In this document: in pieces, positions 49,330-61,965 of the stretch
Position numbering within the stretch: position 1 is the stretch's first letter
Layout of the letters: each line of letters begins with the position of its first letter
Assembly: GCA_911728435.2 (NCBI GenBank)
Contig: OU452202.1
Coordinates: 26,267,135 to 26,331,134, forward strand
Direction: 5' to 3'
Source of the DNA: Apoderus coryli
Lineage: Eukaryota; Arthropoda; Insecta; Coleoptera; Attelabidae
DNA length: 64,000 nt
The notes under the pieces: model-generated
Told to the model about the DNA's origin: nothing
Database searches by the model: none
The model's input: only the letters and a program-made list of their open reading frames with translations
Program-made: the position numbers and the translations under genes

Positions 49330-49838
49330 TAATGCATTGGGCTGACTATCTATTGTGTAGATTAATCTTTGGTTGAACTTACGTTTTCGCGGACTTATTT
49401 CGCCCCCGCCTCACAAAACTTCATTATTCAAAAGATCATTTACTTACCAAATTTATATGCTATACAATAACATACCAAAGGACTTCAAAAAGTTAGGGGT
49501 TACAGCTTTTAAGTTTAAATACAGGAATCGACTTTTGGATTTCAAATAGTTTTTTTGTATAATTTTTCTTTTCAGATTTTTTGTGGATAGTAGTAAACTT
49601 TGATTGTAGTAAAAGGCATGACTAAGGAGTGCAGTTATTTGGTCGGACGTATTTGAAATTTAGTTCTCAAGTTATGAATTTTGGGGTTGAGCTTAGAACT
49701 TTTTTTAATTGTTTTCAACTCCATTTTGCATATCAATTCAGTATTATGTTATGTATTTATGATATTCTGACTTAATCTGTACGTTGTTATGATTTGAATG
49801 CAAATAAATGTATTATTATTATTATTATTATTATTATT
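49330..49838 (+). pseudogene. Non-LTR retrotransposon 3' end with ATT tail, plus an inverted scrap
   Basis: 49335-49390 is the reverse complement of family C sequence near 43841-43885 (ACAATAGATAGTCAG). From 49400 a plus frame reads SFTYQIYMLYNNIPKDFKKL and GVTAFKFKYRNRLLDFK, an RT C-terminus. It ends with an (ATT)n run at 49810-49838. The opposite orientation of the first piece suggests an inversion during insertion. Confidence 0.65.
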
Positions 49839-50430
49839 TCCATGACATATAAGCCTGAACGACGTGGGTGCATTTTTTTCAGGAATATGATGAGTTCCCA
49901 TATAGGACGGCATATTACTTGGACCACCTTTACATTTTGTGCAATACCAACAATAAAACGTCGTAGACTTTTTCCTCTAAAGCCTTTCCGGTATATTGTG
50001 AGTTATTATTAGGAAATGTATAAGTAATTTATACTCTAGTCTTGTGCACGTATCATAGTTGTTATTGTAATGTAGGTCAGTATATCTATGTAGATGCGTG
50101 AGAAATCGTGAAGATGCTAATTTAATGCCATAAACGTGTTCAGTAGCGGTACTTGTGTTATATTTTACAGAATGATGATAACAGCGTTTAGCATTCAATC
50201 ATCATGTATTTCATCATCTATTAGAAGCTCAAAAAACCCATTATGTATGGCTTCGAAAATAAAACTCGCTTCTAATTATTGAAAATTGGACCTTTTTTCA
50301 ATATTTTGTTGCCATGATTTGTAGAACACTTCATCTTTCAAAGATCCTCAACGGGGTATATTACAGGGCAGGATCCTTTTGAGCGAATTTTTAGTAAGAT
50401 AATGGGCAATACCTCGGCCAAAACTTCATG
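49839..50430. other. Nothing recognised
   Basis: Short AT-rich frames only. Confidence 0.4.
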
Positions 50431-51617
50431 GATTATAAATAGCGTTATAACCGCTTTTGAGAGTAGAAGGCTTGTGGGGGCTTCTTTTCTTGATTTAACA
50501 AAGGCGTTTGATTGCGTCTTTCACGATATCTTATTGGGTAAACTGGAGCTATACGGTATGAGTGCGAATTCGATTCGTTTGCTGCGTTCCTATCTCACTT
50601 GTAGGAATGTTGTAACGATGTTTGAGTCAAAGTCTTCTCACAGGGCTCGGTGCTCGGACCTCTATTGTTTTTGATTTTCATTAATGATTTACCGCTACAT
50701 CTGCCATGTTCTGACCTGACAACTATTGTCGATGTTGAACTATCGAGTGATGTTCTGGCCTCAAGTATGATTAATTCACTGTCGAGGGCTGCTGACTGGT
50801 TTGCAGCTAACAAACTCTGTATGAATGCCAATAAAACAGCTACTAAAATATTTACATTAAGTGAGACGGATGTTGCTGTTTCTGATGGTCTGGTAAAGTT
50901 TTTGGGTGTCACTTTGGACCAAAAGCTGACCTGGACGGGTCATGTCGAGGTTACCATTGCCAAGTTGTCTAAGGTTGTGTTCATGTTGCGAAGCTTGAAG
51001 GTTGAAGTCTCTTTTAATGTTTTGAAATCAGCATATTATGGCCTTTTTCACAGTGTGGCTTCATATGCTTTGTCAATTTGGGGACAATCTTGTCATGCTA
51101 GTCGGGTATTCGCAATTCAAAGACGAGTGGTTCGAATAATGACAGATTTAAAGTTTAGAGAGGATGTCAGACCTAAATTTAAAGAATGTAAAATAATTAC
51201 ACTCCCGTGTCTCTATATCTAGAATTCAATTATGTATGTGAAAAATAATTACAATCTGTACATAAGGCATGATGAAGTTCACAACCACAATACCAGAAAC
51301 AAAAATCTCATTCTTCCTGAATACATGAGGTTGGGTAGAAGCCGAAATTCTGTGAATTATTATGGTCCCACATGCTATAATCATTTACCAGATAGTTTGA
51401 AATCACTGAGCCTTGCAATGTTCAAAAATAGATTAAAAACTACTTAATTGACCAGGCTTTTTACTCCATTGATGAATTCCTCAGCACTGACTTTCTGTTT
51501 TAATTAAGTTATATATATTTCTATGTTTTTATATTGTGTTATGTAATATTTTAATATTTAATATGACTTGTGTAAACCTTTCTTGGTAATGACATGTAAT
51601 GACAATAAATAAATAAA
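50431..51617 (+). pseudogene. Family B retrotransposon copy with catalytic motif deleted
   Basis: Nearly identical to 28870-29610 plus 30256-30715, without the R2 insert: [20 protein letters not shown], then a deletion of about 30 bp across [28 protein letters not shown], an 18-bp in-frame deletion removing LFADDS, and [23 protein letters not shown]..-free continuation to [16 protein letters not shown] stop at 51222 and a frameshift near 51440 follow. Tail GTAATGACAATAAATAAATA. The gap-free junction [10 protein letters not shown] shows the ancestral state of the R2 insertion site. Confidence 0.88.
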
Positions 51618-52236
51618 TGGATGTCCATTTTCAAAGCGTGCGACATATTTTCAACAATTACTTGTAGATTTTCTCTTCCGAAGAAGTGAAATGAAAATTC
51701 AATGCTGCAAATCGTCATTCAAACGCTGTTGTTGCGAAATCTTATAAAAATAAGGAAGAATTTTCGCAGAATGATTTTAAGATATAAAAATAATGCTCAA
51801 GACTTGATCGTATATTCAGCCAACGCAGCTCAATCAATTCATAAAAAACATGCTCAAATTTTGTAATATCTGGGAACAGTAATAAAAGAAATCAAGTAAA
51901 ATCGAGAAACGGATCAAGATCGCAGAGTCTCTGAAATTTTTAATTTTTCTATATTATTAATTTTTGCAGCCCTTTTCAAATTACGAATACCTACTTATTA
52001 TCGAATTACTTTATTAACTATTAATTATGGGACGTCCTGTATAATAAGTTAAAGTATATCAGACAGATTTGTCAAATTAATATTGTTGCTCGATAATGCA
52101 TAGTGGCCGACACTTTTCATTGTTACAAATAGCATTTCATGTCATTTTGATGTACTACAGATAAAAATTACTTCAATAATTATCATAAATTATTTTTTTT
52201 TTCATTCAAAAATTTATTGTTTACATTCGTTCAAAA
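51618..52236. other. Upstream flank of the coiled-coil gene
   Basis: AT-rich. Nothing assigned; a GGGACGTCCTGTATAATA motif at 52029 resembles a transposon end. Confidence 0.4.
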
Positions 52237-53501
52237 ATGTTCCTCTACGTATCATCACTGATATTTGCCACCGCTCTAGTGATTGTAGCTTTTCTCCTAA
52301 TAGTAACTGGCGATCTAAAGAAATTCAAGGAAAACTTTGCACAACGTACTCCAAAGTTATCAGACTTGCCCATAATTACACCAACAGGACAAATTGTAAA
52401 TTCTGTGGAGGATCTTGATATGCAATTGGAGTTTTTGGAAAATCAATTAGAGGAAAAGCAAAAGGATTTGGAGAACAGTCGGTCTAAGTTGGATACGAGT
52501 GGAGGAAATCTAAAAAAGCTTACTGATATGACGAATGAGGTTAAGAAATATTACGTGAAACTAAAAACAGAAATTTCAAGGCAAGTATTAACTTACGTCT
52601 TCAAAACCTTAATTAGCTGTAGATTCAAGCTTCTTGTAGCACATGCATAGGGTGATTCAATTTAACAGACTAATATATATAGGGTGCTCCATTTAAAAAA
52701 TCATAAGTATATCGGACTTGTTTAGCCATGAAAGAGGAGAATGTGTATTATTTCTAGGTCCGAATCTGAATGTGTTGAATTAAAAACACAAATTGAGGAT
52801 TACAAAAGTAGGCAAAACCGGTTACGTGAGGAAGTTGACGAAAATGTCAAGTACTATACTGGATTATTGAAGAACATTGAAGAACCAACAGGGGCGGCAG
52901 ATGGCTTTGAGTTTGTCAAGAAAAATACAGTTGCAGGTATATAAGATCTAACAGGTCATTCACTCTTCTTGAATGACCTAATATTTAAAATAACTTTGAG
53001 TAATTGATGAGTAGAACCTTCGGCGGAGAATACCATAATATGCGTAAGTAACATAAAGAATTCCTTTTTATGTTTAACTTAAAGAAAAATAAATTTTAAT
53101 GATTTTTTTTGGCATCCATAGCTAGTTTTGTTCAAGGTGGTTTGATGCTTCTAAAGGCTTCTTATCTTTCGGCAATATACCATTCTGGTTAGTTTACCTC
53201 TACTTAGTAAAACTATGATCGATTATTCTGCAACCGAGTCATCCCTAACTCTCTACGGCTATTCGAAGTGGGAGCAAAACGTTGTCAAACTTCTAAAATT
53301 CGGTTTTTTAGTTATCGACCTATAACCCACCAACGGAAAGCAGCAAATTATAGAACGGTATTGTAAATGAATAATTGACAATTGGAATTATTTATTACCA
53401 GTAAATAATAATCGTAAATTATATTTAAAAAAATTAATTAATTTTTATTGGCTTTTGTTGCAGGCAAATCAGCTTCCCCAGAAACCTTTACAATGCTATA
53501 A
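52237..53501 (+). CDS. Small membrane-anchored coiled-coil protein, three exons
   Basis: Exons 52237-52580, 52758-52936, 53464-53501 sum to 561 nt, 186 aa plus stop, all in frame. A hydrophobic segment (residues 3-24, FLYVSSLIFATALVIVAFLL) anchors the N-terminus. Then comes a linker with PKLSDLPIITPTGQIV, and heptad-rich helices (MQLEFLENQLEEKQKDLENS; ELKTQIEDYKSRQNRLREEV) predict a coiled coil. It ends GKSASPETFTML. The first donor is GC (TTTCAAG|GCAAGT), paired with TTTCTAG; the second intron is GT-AG. The start is in context CAAAATG. I do not recognise the family and give no function. Alternative: without the GC splice, exon 1 would read on to a stop at 52650. Confidence 0.8.
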
Positions 53502-55139
53502 GCCGCATTTCCTGCTAATGAATCTTTATGTTGATTTTCTGTAACGAGAGTAATTATTTATCTAGGTAGGTCAAGATTATTAATAATAAATTATTGTGGA
53601 AATGTTGCAGCAAGACTTTCTAATCAATTTGTATTTATGCCGTTAGACACTTATTTAAAGTACCTACTAAATGATGTTGTATACGACTGCCGGTTATTAA
53701 AAATTATAAAAATATTACCTTGATAGTGTCGACTGTTTTTCTTCAATTTTTGTCGCATGCCCGTTAATGTATGCTCTTGCATTACCATTGGATGCTGAAA
53801 TATAATAGAAAAAAAAAACGTGTTATTCATGTATTGTATGTAAATTTTGTATAAACCATTATACAGTTGCATTTAAAAATTAATCTTAGATATGATGCCT
53901 TTTGAAATCAATAATGCCATAGTGATACGGTAAAAAATCACTGCATTTTTTTTTTTTTTGATATCTTTGATTAAGAAAGGAATCCGAAATGGTCACTTCC
54001 AAAAATGACCGATGGTGGCTCTAGTGAATCTCTTCATAAACATTTTTACACAGTTCCTAACTTAGAGTAATTTTCTTGAGTATAGTATTATATAACTACA
54101 TATACTAATATGTACAACTAAACCATTAGATTTTTGTTTTGCTGTGTATAAATTACAAATAAAGTGTACTGCCATCAAAATCAGAGCAGCGCTCACAGCG
54201 GCATCTGTACAATGCTGTCCCAACTACGAATGGTTTATTTTTTCGCTAAATTTAAACGAAAATGGCGGATATAATTAGGGAAATATAAGGGACTTTTTTT
54301 TATAAAAAAAAAAATAAAAAGTTTTCACATACAATTTTAATTACAAGTGATTGTTAAATATATAACTTAATTAAGAAAGTGATATTATCATTATTAAATA
54401 TTAGAATCATAGCACAAAATGAGAAAAAAGTTGCTTGATTGTTGAACTCAATTTATGAATGAATTCAGCGTATCCTGGCGTCTTTGTTCGTGTTTCTCCT
54501 TCATAACCTGAATTTTAGTATACCGAGATTCTCATCTAGGAGCAGCTTGACGTTCTATGTTGACAGAGCCAGGACAAAGATTTTATGGTGTTGTGTGTCA
54601 TTTTTGACTGTTTCCTCAGTGAATTGCGCTGCGGATTTCTTTCGGGTTTAGATAAAAATTGTGTAGGTATAATATATGTATAGTAATACTTTGCCTACTG
54701 TTTTAAAAAATTATATTTATCTTTTAATTTGTAAAATTGAAATGGAAGGAGAAGACAAAATAATGTTCTATAATAATAGTTAATTTAGGATTGTAATGGT
54801 TATTTCAATTTTGTATTTCTAATTTAATTAATTTGTAAGTTTTCAGAATCTTAATTCATTTGGTTGCATATATCTAGTATTATTTGACATTTTTTTATTA
54901 GAGATATTTTCATTTTTTGTTTGTTTGTTTTGGTTAACCATAAGAATGTACTATCTATATTTATCTATTAATAAATAACTGTATATCTTGGGTTGATTGG
55001 CAAACTTCTTTTTGAATAAAACTATTTTTCGTTATGCCAAGCTTTCGATATATTAGTTATCTACGAGTATTAACTAGTCAGCAAAGACTACCACTCAACT
55101 TATTTATCTATTAATCTATATTTCAATATTGTCATGTAT
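53502..55139. other. AT-rich intergenic, nothing recognised
   Basis: A minus frame at 53651-53872 is short and unconvincing. Confidence 0.4.
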
Positions 55140-55190
55140 TTGCTGTAAATGTGAAACTGTTGGGCAATAAAGATTTATTTATTTAAAATA
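55140..55190 (+). mobile_element. Family A retrotransposon tail scrap
   Basis: GCTGTAAATGTGAAACTGTT followed by GGGCAATAAAGATTTATTTA is the terminal block also seen at 28005-28050 and 60310-60372. Nothing of the coding region remains. Confidence 0.65.
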
Positions 55191-55750
55191 TGGGCAAGTT
55201 GAAGATTTCTCAACATGGTGGAATGACATTTACTGGTGAAGCAAGAAATTCATACAGATTTACTAGAATTTTTGCTAGAGGAAACTTAAGTATATTACAA
55301 AATACTGAGCATTTTGGCAATAATAAAGGATGAAGTCATAGGTGTTTCTGTGATGTCTCAGTTAGTGGTATATAGTATTTAGGTAACAGCAAATCTTGTT
55401 TCTAGCAGCACTGTTTGAGATATGCTCGCTAAAATCTTCTATGAAGAAATACCATCATAAACTGAATGATTGATGTGGGTGTAATTTGTGGTTAAATAAT
55501 GTATTTTTCAAAACATTTATTCTCAAAGCTTAGTGGCTCCAAATAAATCAAATCAATATTGTTTTAGATTCTACCCCATAATATACCAAATTGTTTACTT
55601 CAAATATATAAATACCTTTTAGACTATTAATTTATATTTCATTTTATCAAAATGTATATCAATCTTTGGGAAATATGATATGCAACAGTTTCAAAAGTTG
55701 TGAAGTTTCATTCAAAAAGAAGAGCAAAATATTTAAAACAAGATATGTAG

Positions 55751-55880
55751 TTGTATGTTCGATGTGAAATTCTTAGATCGTCGCGAAATGGCCAGACGCG
55801 AAAACACATTTGCCGAAAATGTTTTCATTGATCAAAAATGAAGGCGATCAAATTCCGCCCTAGCTCTAACCATAAACTTA
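55751..55880 (+). pseudogene. 18S rRNA fragment
   Basis: Reads GATGTGAAATTCTTAGATCG, CGAAAACACATTTGCCGAAA, ATGTTTTCATTGATCAAAAA, then GAAGGCGATCAAATTCCGCC and CTAGCTCTAACCATAAAC. This is the conserved central 18S segment (GGTGAAATTCTTGGACCGTC ... CCGCCCTAGTTCTAACCATA) with substitutions and a deletion of roughly 15 bases between ATCAA and GAAGGCG. An isolated, sense-strand, non-functional copy in AT-rich DNA. Confidence 0.85.
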
Positions 55881-56529
55881 CCCACTAAAAACAAATTCTT
55901 TTGGGTTGCGCAAAGCTGAAATTTAAAGGAATTGACGTGTGGGCACTGCCGCTTAACTTGACTCAAGGTTGAGAGCTTTCAATTCAGTGACCCATTAATT
56001 GATAAATTATTTTTGTGAGATTTTATTATTTGAAAAAAAAAATTACAAAATAATAGCAAATTAAAATAAAAATCGATATATTACACCTATCAACATAATG
56101 TTACTGTTTGCGAAAGAGAACTAAGTATATTTATCTACTATACTAGCTGGTATATAATGTAGATAATGCCCACAATGATTCCCTTAAATTTATTGCTGTT
56201 AGAACATGGTGATATACGAAAAATATTTATGTGTACATAGTAGTACTATAAGTTCCACCTAACACACAATCTGTATAGAGCAGATTTTCGCCAGAACCAT
56301 TATTTTCACATAACCATAACCTTTGTGTTGTATAACTGCAGTGGAAATTTAAATGCTGTTTCTCTCATATTTTGATTTACATTTATCTGTTTAAGTTGGT
56401 GTAAATTATTATATTTGAATAGTGTACTAGTGTGCATAGTACTAAACTCGATTACCATCATGTGAGCATGGCCGCCGGCAGAAATATTTTCAGGGAGTAG
56501 AAGTGACAATTTTAATATTAGAAATTAAC

Positions 56530-57640
56530 ATTTTTTTTTTATTGTCATTACATGTCATTACCAAAAATGGTTTACACAAGTCATATTAACATAACACAAC
56601 ATAAAAACATAGAAATGTATATAAATTAATCAAAACAGAAAGTCAGTGCTGAGAAATTCATCAATGGAGTAAAAAGCCTGGTCAATTAAGTAGTTTTTCA
56701 ATCTATTTTTGAAAATTGCAAGGCTCAGTGTTTTCAAACTATCTGGCAAATGATTATTGCATGTGGGACCATAATAATTCACAGAATTTCTGCTTCTACC
56801 CAACCTCATATATTCAGGAAGAATGTCATTTTTGTTTCTGGTATTGTGGTTGTGAACTTCATCATGCCTTTTGTACAGATTGTATTTATTTTTCACATAC
56901 ATAATTGAATTGTAGATATAGAGACACGGGAGTGTAATTATTTTACAGTCTTTAAATTTAGGTCTGACATCCTCTCTAAACTTTAAATCTGTCATTGTTC
57001 GAACCACTCGTCTTTGGATTGCGAATACCCGACTAGCATGACAAGAGTGCAAATTGACAAAGCATATGAAGACACTGTGAAAAAGGCCATAATATGCTGA
57101 TTTCAAAACATTAAAAGAGACTTCACCCTTCAAGCTTCGCAACATGAACACAACCTTAGACAACTTGGCAATGGTAACCTCGACATGACCCGCCCAGGTT
57201 AGCTTTTGGTCCAAAGTGACACCCAAAAACTTTACCAGATCATCAGAAACAGCAACTTCCGTCTCACGTAATGTAAATATTTTAGTAGCTGTTTTATTTG
57301 CATTCATACAGAGTTAGTTAGCTGCCCTCGACTGTGAATTAATCATACTTGAGGCCAGAACATCACTCGACAGTTCAACATCGACAATAGTTGAATCGTC
57401 TGCAAACAATGTCAGGTCAGAGCATGGCAGATGTAGCGGTAAATCATTAATGAAAATCAAAAACAAGAGAGGTCCGAGCACCGAGCCCTCTGGAACTCCA
57501 CAAGAGCTCAACAAGGGCTGAGAAGACTTTGACTCAAACATCGTTACGACATTCCTACCAGTGAGATAGGAACTCAGCAAACGAATCGAATTCGCACTCA
57601 TACCGTATCGCTCCAGTTTACCCAACAAGATATCGTGTGA
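56530..57640 (-). pseudogene. Family B retrotransposon copy, 5'-truncated
   Basis: Minus frames 57628-57314 ([52 protein letters not shown]) and 57307-56630 ([20 protein letters not shown] to [19 protein letters not shown]). GVPQGS is GVPEGS. A small deletion at about 57317 creates a stop between the frames. The 3' end is a T run then ATTGTCATTACATGTCATTA read on the plus strand. The 5' break is at TCACACGATATC (57640). Confidence 0.88.
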
Positions 57641-58562
57641 AACGTGAAAGTGAATTTAATTTTTTTTGACTTAAATAGTCACAAGTAACTTGGATTAGGC
57701 ACGAAATTTAAATAAAACACTTATTTAATTTCAAATGCATTCTAGGAGAATTTTATTTCTATAATGTCATAAGTATATCTAATAATAGTAAAATTTATAT
57801 CAAAATATCTAGAAACAAGTTCAGATAGAAATATATACATTTCTGCGTCATAAAACAAACTTGTTACGGAGGATTTCGCCGACTTACATCACTTTAAATC
57901 CAAGCAAAATCAAGAGACGCATTCCGTGAAGTGTAGTTTCATGAAACGCTAGAGCCTTACATATACAGTGTATATGGCGATGTGTCAGTTATAATAATAG
58001 TAAAAAAAAGTAGATACATTTTCTAAAGGCATCGACTAAAATATTATGACGGCCATCAAAGCTGGTCGCAATATATATATAACATTCAACATCGTCGACT
58101 TCTCTTGGACTTGTATAACGGAAATGTTGACAAAACAGACGATAATATACAAGGTGTATACATTCAATTCAGCGAGTCTATTAAATCTAAATAAAGAAGT
58201 TGTTGGAAATTGTATTTTCACATTTGCTCAACCAAAAATAAATTAAAGACAACTCAGTGAATGGAATGACGAGCTTTTCTCTGTGGCAGGACCATGGAGG
58301 TATTGCGTACAGAATTTGAAAGAAATTGCAAGTTGTAGTCGCCAATGTGGCTAAAATTCAAAAAATCGGGTGTACCAAAGAAATGTGGCACACAGTTTTC
58401 TATTTATATAGGTAATGGGACACCCTATATGTGACAGTACATTTTGATAGAACTTAAAAATAAATAAACTTTGTTTAATGCTCCCTGTCCACCGATAGAG
58501 TTTGGACGAGGAAAAACTTTTTTATTTGTCGATTTAGAAGAAAAAGTCATTCTTTATAAAAA
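57641..58562. other. AT-rich intergenic, nothing recognised
   Basis: Only short frames. Confidence 0.4.
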
Positions 58563-58890
58563 CGTCTGCTTGTGTCGAAACTACAATTTCAAATACGAAA
58601 TTTACGATTACTGTACAGGGTATACCAAAAATAACGTTTTTAATGATTTTGATTTTTTTGATTTTTTTAATATTATGAAAATATTTGCAAAACCGTGATT
58701 TATTACACCAAATGTGCAAAAAACACTAATAAACTTTTATCTCAAAGTGGTTAATTTCATAGCTACTATTAAAATAATAAAATTAAAAAATAAACAAGGA
58801 AATTAAATCATTCAAAATGTTATTTTTGATATACCCTGTCTAGTAATCGTAAATTTGGTATTTGAATTTGTAGTTTTGACACCAGCAGAT
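58563..58890. repeat. Foldback element with CAGGGTATA inner ends
   Basis: Left arm GTCTGCTTGTGTCGAAACTA, AATTTACGATTACTGTACAG, GGTATACCAAAAATAACG and right arm its reverse complement with few changes (ending AACTACA-type, GACACCAGCAGAT). Arms are about 75 bp, the centre AT-rich. Two short overlapping frames inside are by-products. Confidence 0.8.
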
Positions 58891-58921
58891 GAATGATGAA
58901 TTTTTGAAATCTTAAGGAAGT

Positions 58922-59164
58922 ATGTACCAGCATCTCATAAGAGACGAGTTAGTTGAAGAGGTCAACTCATTTCTGTTTCACCGAATTCCTAGTTTTTCCT
59001 TTAAAATGGGAACTGGTGACAAGTCGGAACAGTCAACATTTCTTTCCGAAATATCGACAACATTGAAGAACTCCAAGAATCATTTTTGTATAGACAAACT
59101 ACAGAAACAAAAATGTTTCTTTAGTGGAAACGGAGTTTCCAATGGAAATGATTTTGTACTGTAG
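58922..59164 (+). other. Unassigned 80-codon frame
   Basis: Reads MYQHLIRDELVEEVNSFLFH to NGVSNGNDFVL. Not low complexity, but no motif, splice signal or family recognised. It may be chance or a transposon piece. Confidence 0.2.
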
Positions 59165-59859
59165 ACCCTGTAGAATAATTGCATAAGTTCGACGAGTGCC
59201 TCTATCTTAAATTACCATCACATCTAATTTCCATCAATTGCTTATCTACCGGTTGAAGGCTATAACACAGCGAATATATTATTGTGAATATATCTATAAT
59301 ACATGAATAAATTGTCTCTTCATCTCGCCACTGAAATTACTATTAGTCACGGTGGTAATATTTTATTTCCGGTATAGACAGATCGCGAACATAGTCCAAA
59401 AGATATAACGTTATTATGTAATGATATACACTTAACCTGAATGGTAATGAAGATTTACTGACCATGACATATCTGCGTTGTTTCTATTCACTTGATATAC
59501 TGGTGGTCTCTTAAAACAACTAAGTTTAAGCAAAGTTTTCATGTTGAATATTGGCACGAGTACAGATTCCAAAATCAGAGAATCAAAATTATTATTAAAT
59601 AAATATAAATTATAAATCTATGTACATGACATTGTATATTTTGCGACTAATAGAATATTATTATTATTATTAAATAAATAACAAACCCCAGATGTTCGAT
59701 GGAAAAGTACAAAAATATCAATTTCCTGTTTATTCTAGTGTATCTAGATGAGTCACCATTGCTCGATAATCAGGAGAAGTTTATTTGGGTCTTAATTTTA
59801 AACTAATAGTAAGAAAACCTGAAGGCAGTAAAAATGTCAACCATAGTGCAACTTGACCG
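59165..59859. other. AT-rich, nothing recognised
   Basis: No frames with motifs. Confidence 0.4.
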
Positions 59860-60372
59860 TATGTGGACTCTTATATTTTAATATATTTTTGTGCGATAAA
59901 TTAGACTGCCCAAACCTGCTATCATATCTAAATTTTCACGTTCCCAGAATCAATGGTAGGAATAGCGCTGTTTTTTATTGTGTTAGATCTCGCACAAACG
60001 TATTGACCAGGTCTCCCATCAGCACAATGTGTAATGTTTTTAACACAATTTCACGTAATTGTGACATATTTTATATAAACAATGTCAAGGAATTGTTTCC
60101 ACTTATAGAGGAGTCATACGGCAGTGACGCCATATTTTGATACTAATTATATATAATCATGTGCTTGTTTCCATAATTTTTTTTATTATATATGTTGTGC
60201 GCCTAAAAATTGGTATAATGTATTCTTTGTTATGGTGTGCAATAATTTTAATCTGTTTATGGTATTTTATTATATATTTTTATTTGTTAAATAGTGATAT
60301 GTACGTACTGTTTGCTCTGTAAATGGATATTTCTGTTGGGCAATAAATGCTTTATTTATTTATTTATTTAAT
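59860..60372 (+). mobile_element. Family A retrotransposon, 5'-truncated 3' end
   Basis: Frame with DKLDCPNLLSYLNFHVPRIN and GRNSAVFYCVRSRTNVLTRS, the RT C-terminus (compare [20 protein letters not shown] in the copy at 27107-27595), stop at 60138. The 3' UTR ends TGTTGGGCAATAAATGCTTT then ATTTATTTATTT at 60372. Confidence 0.8.
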
Positions 60373-61237
60373 GTAAGTAATATTATTTGTATTCTATTAT
60401 TTTAACTCTATAGTCTCTAATTTAAGTTTCATCATTTTGTAAATACTTCTCAACTTTAACTGTTAATAAACTTAGTCTATTTAAACTTGGTATTCGGTGT
60501 TTCAATCTTTTAGATAAGGTCCTTATTTTCAATGCCCTCGTAGTTCACGTTAAACGTAAAAGTGACAATATTAAGAGTATAAGTATAACAGAATTATTAC
60601 CTACTAGCACAAACTCCATATAATAATTTTTAACATTCGAAATGAATTGAATTAAATTAGTGCATGCTCGTCTACATCATTATCATAATGTGTTCTTTAA
60701 CAATGAAATTCACTACACATTTACACATGAGTGTATTAGACAAGGCGAAAGATTTAACTATAAAATAATGCACAAACAGAACATCGTCCAAAACAGTTAA
60801 CTGTTACCGTGCAAACTATAATTGTATTCAAATATCGGCGATTCTTATGCAGTTGCATGGGAATGTGCTTCTACAGCAAATAATTCGTTTAACGTTTCTT
60901 TTTTCTAATGCTTAAACTTTCGCCTAAATAAATTACCTAATCGTGATCAGCTACAACGCTGCTATACCTACTATTATAAACTCTATTGATGCCTTAGCCA
61001 TACTTAATTATTTCTATTACCTACATAGGTAGGAATGTAGTCTGTTTTTCGAATAAAGTAATTTAAACTGTGATTTTGATTAATTTAAGATTGTCGAGAC
61101 CGTGGATAGCTAATATTTTACCACTATTTGCTAAGGATAAATTTGCAATTTCGATATTGTCAGTCAAATTTGAATAGGGTTTTAAAGGTTAAGGATGGGA
61201 TTAGGTAATGAGATATTTTGACGCCAAAACATAAATT
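60373..61237. other. AT-rich, nothing recognised
   Basis: No frames with motifs. Confidence 0.4.
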
Positions 61238-61965
61238 TCATAATTTCATTCTTCGTTCTCCAAACTCAGTATAGCTACAGCCCCTAGCAGGATATTCGCG
61301 ACGTGTTCTAAAAAACAGATATTTAAGACACTTTCTCTGTACTCTCTCAATAGGTGATCCGTATGACTGGTAAAGTGGATACCACATCAGTGCGCAGTAT
61401 TCAAGCTTGAGCCGGATATATGCGTAATATAGGCCCTTCAGTGCGTTAATATCGTTGAAGGTTCTGCAGTTACGAACCAAGAATCCATATGACCTTTTCG
61501 CGCTGGCAACTTTATCCTCAACATGATGCCTAAAAGTAAATTTACTATCGAACAAAACGCCCAAGTCACGAGCAGTTTCAGATCGATTGAGAGTCTGTCT
61601 GCCGTCCGTATACTCCACCACACTCCTCATTCTAGCAAAACTAACACACTTACATTTGCCGACGTTTAGATGACGATTATTCTGCTGACACCAGAGCTCA
61701 ACAGACCTTAAATCACGCTGCATTTTTTCACAGTCACTTTGGTTGTTTCTGAAGGCAAAGAAATTAAGATCGTCTGCAAACAGGAATGTCTCCGAGCGAA
61801 GGTTGCTCTCAAGTTCATTTATGTAGATTAGAAAGAGCAAGGGTACAAGATTGGACCCCTGCGGCGGAACGAACCAAATCCGTTATAGTATACAAATTGG
61901 AGTCTGCGACTTAGATAAGAAAAACAAAGCGCAAGCAAATCCCTCTAGCTTGTGTATCAGTACTT
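61238..61965 (-). pseudogene. Family A-type RT fragment
   Basis: The minus frame 61840-61238 reads LLFLIYINELESNL-type sequence, ETFLFADDLNFFAFRNNQSD, ETARDLGVLFDSKFTFRHHV, SYGFLVRNCRTFNDINALKG and ALMWYPLYQSYGSPIERVQR. FADD is intact. Upstream the PQGSNL block is in another frame near 61860. No tail. Confidence 0.8.

Noticed and set aside
53651..53872. Minus frame downstream of the coiled-coil gene
   Set aside because: Composition is low-complexity and it has no splice or homology support.
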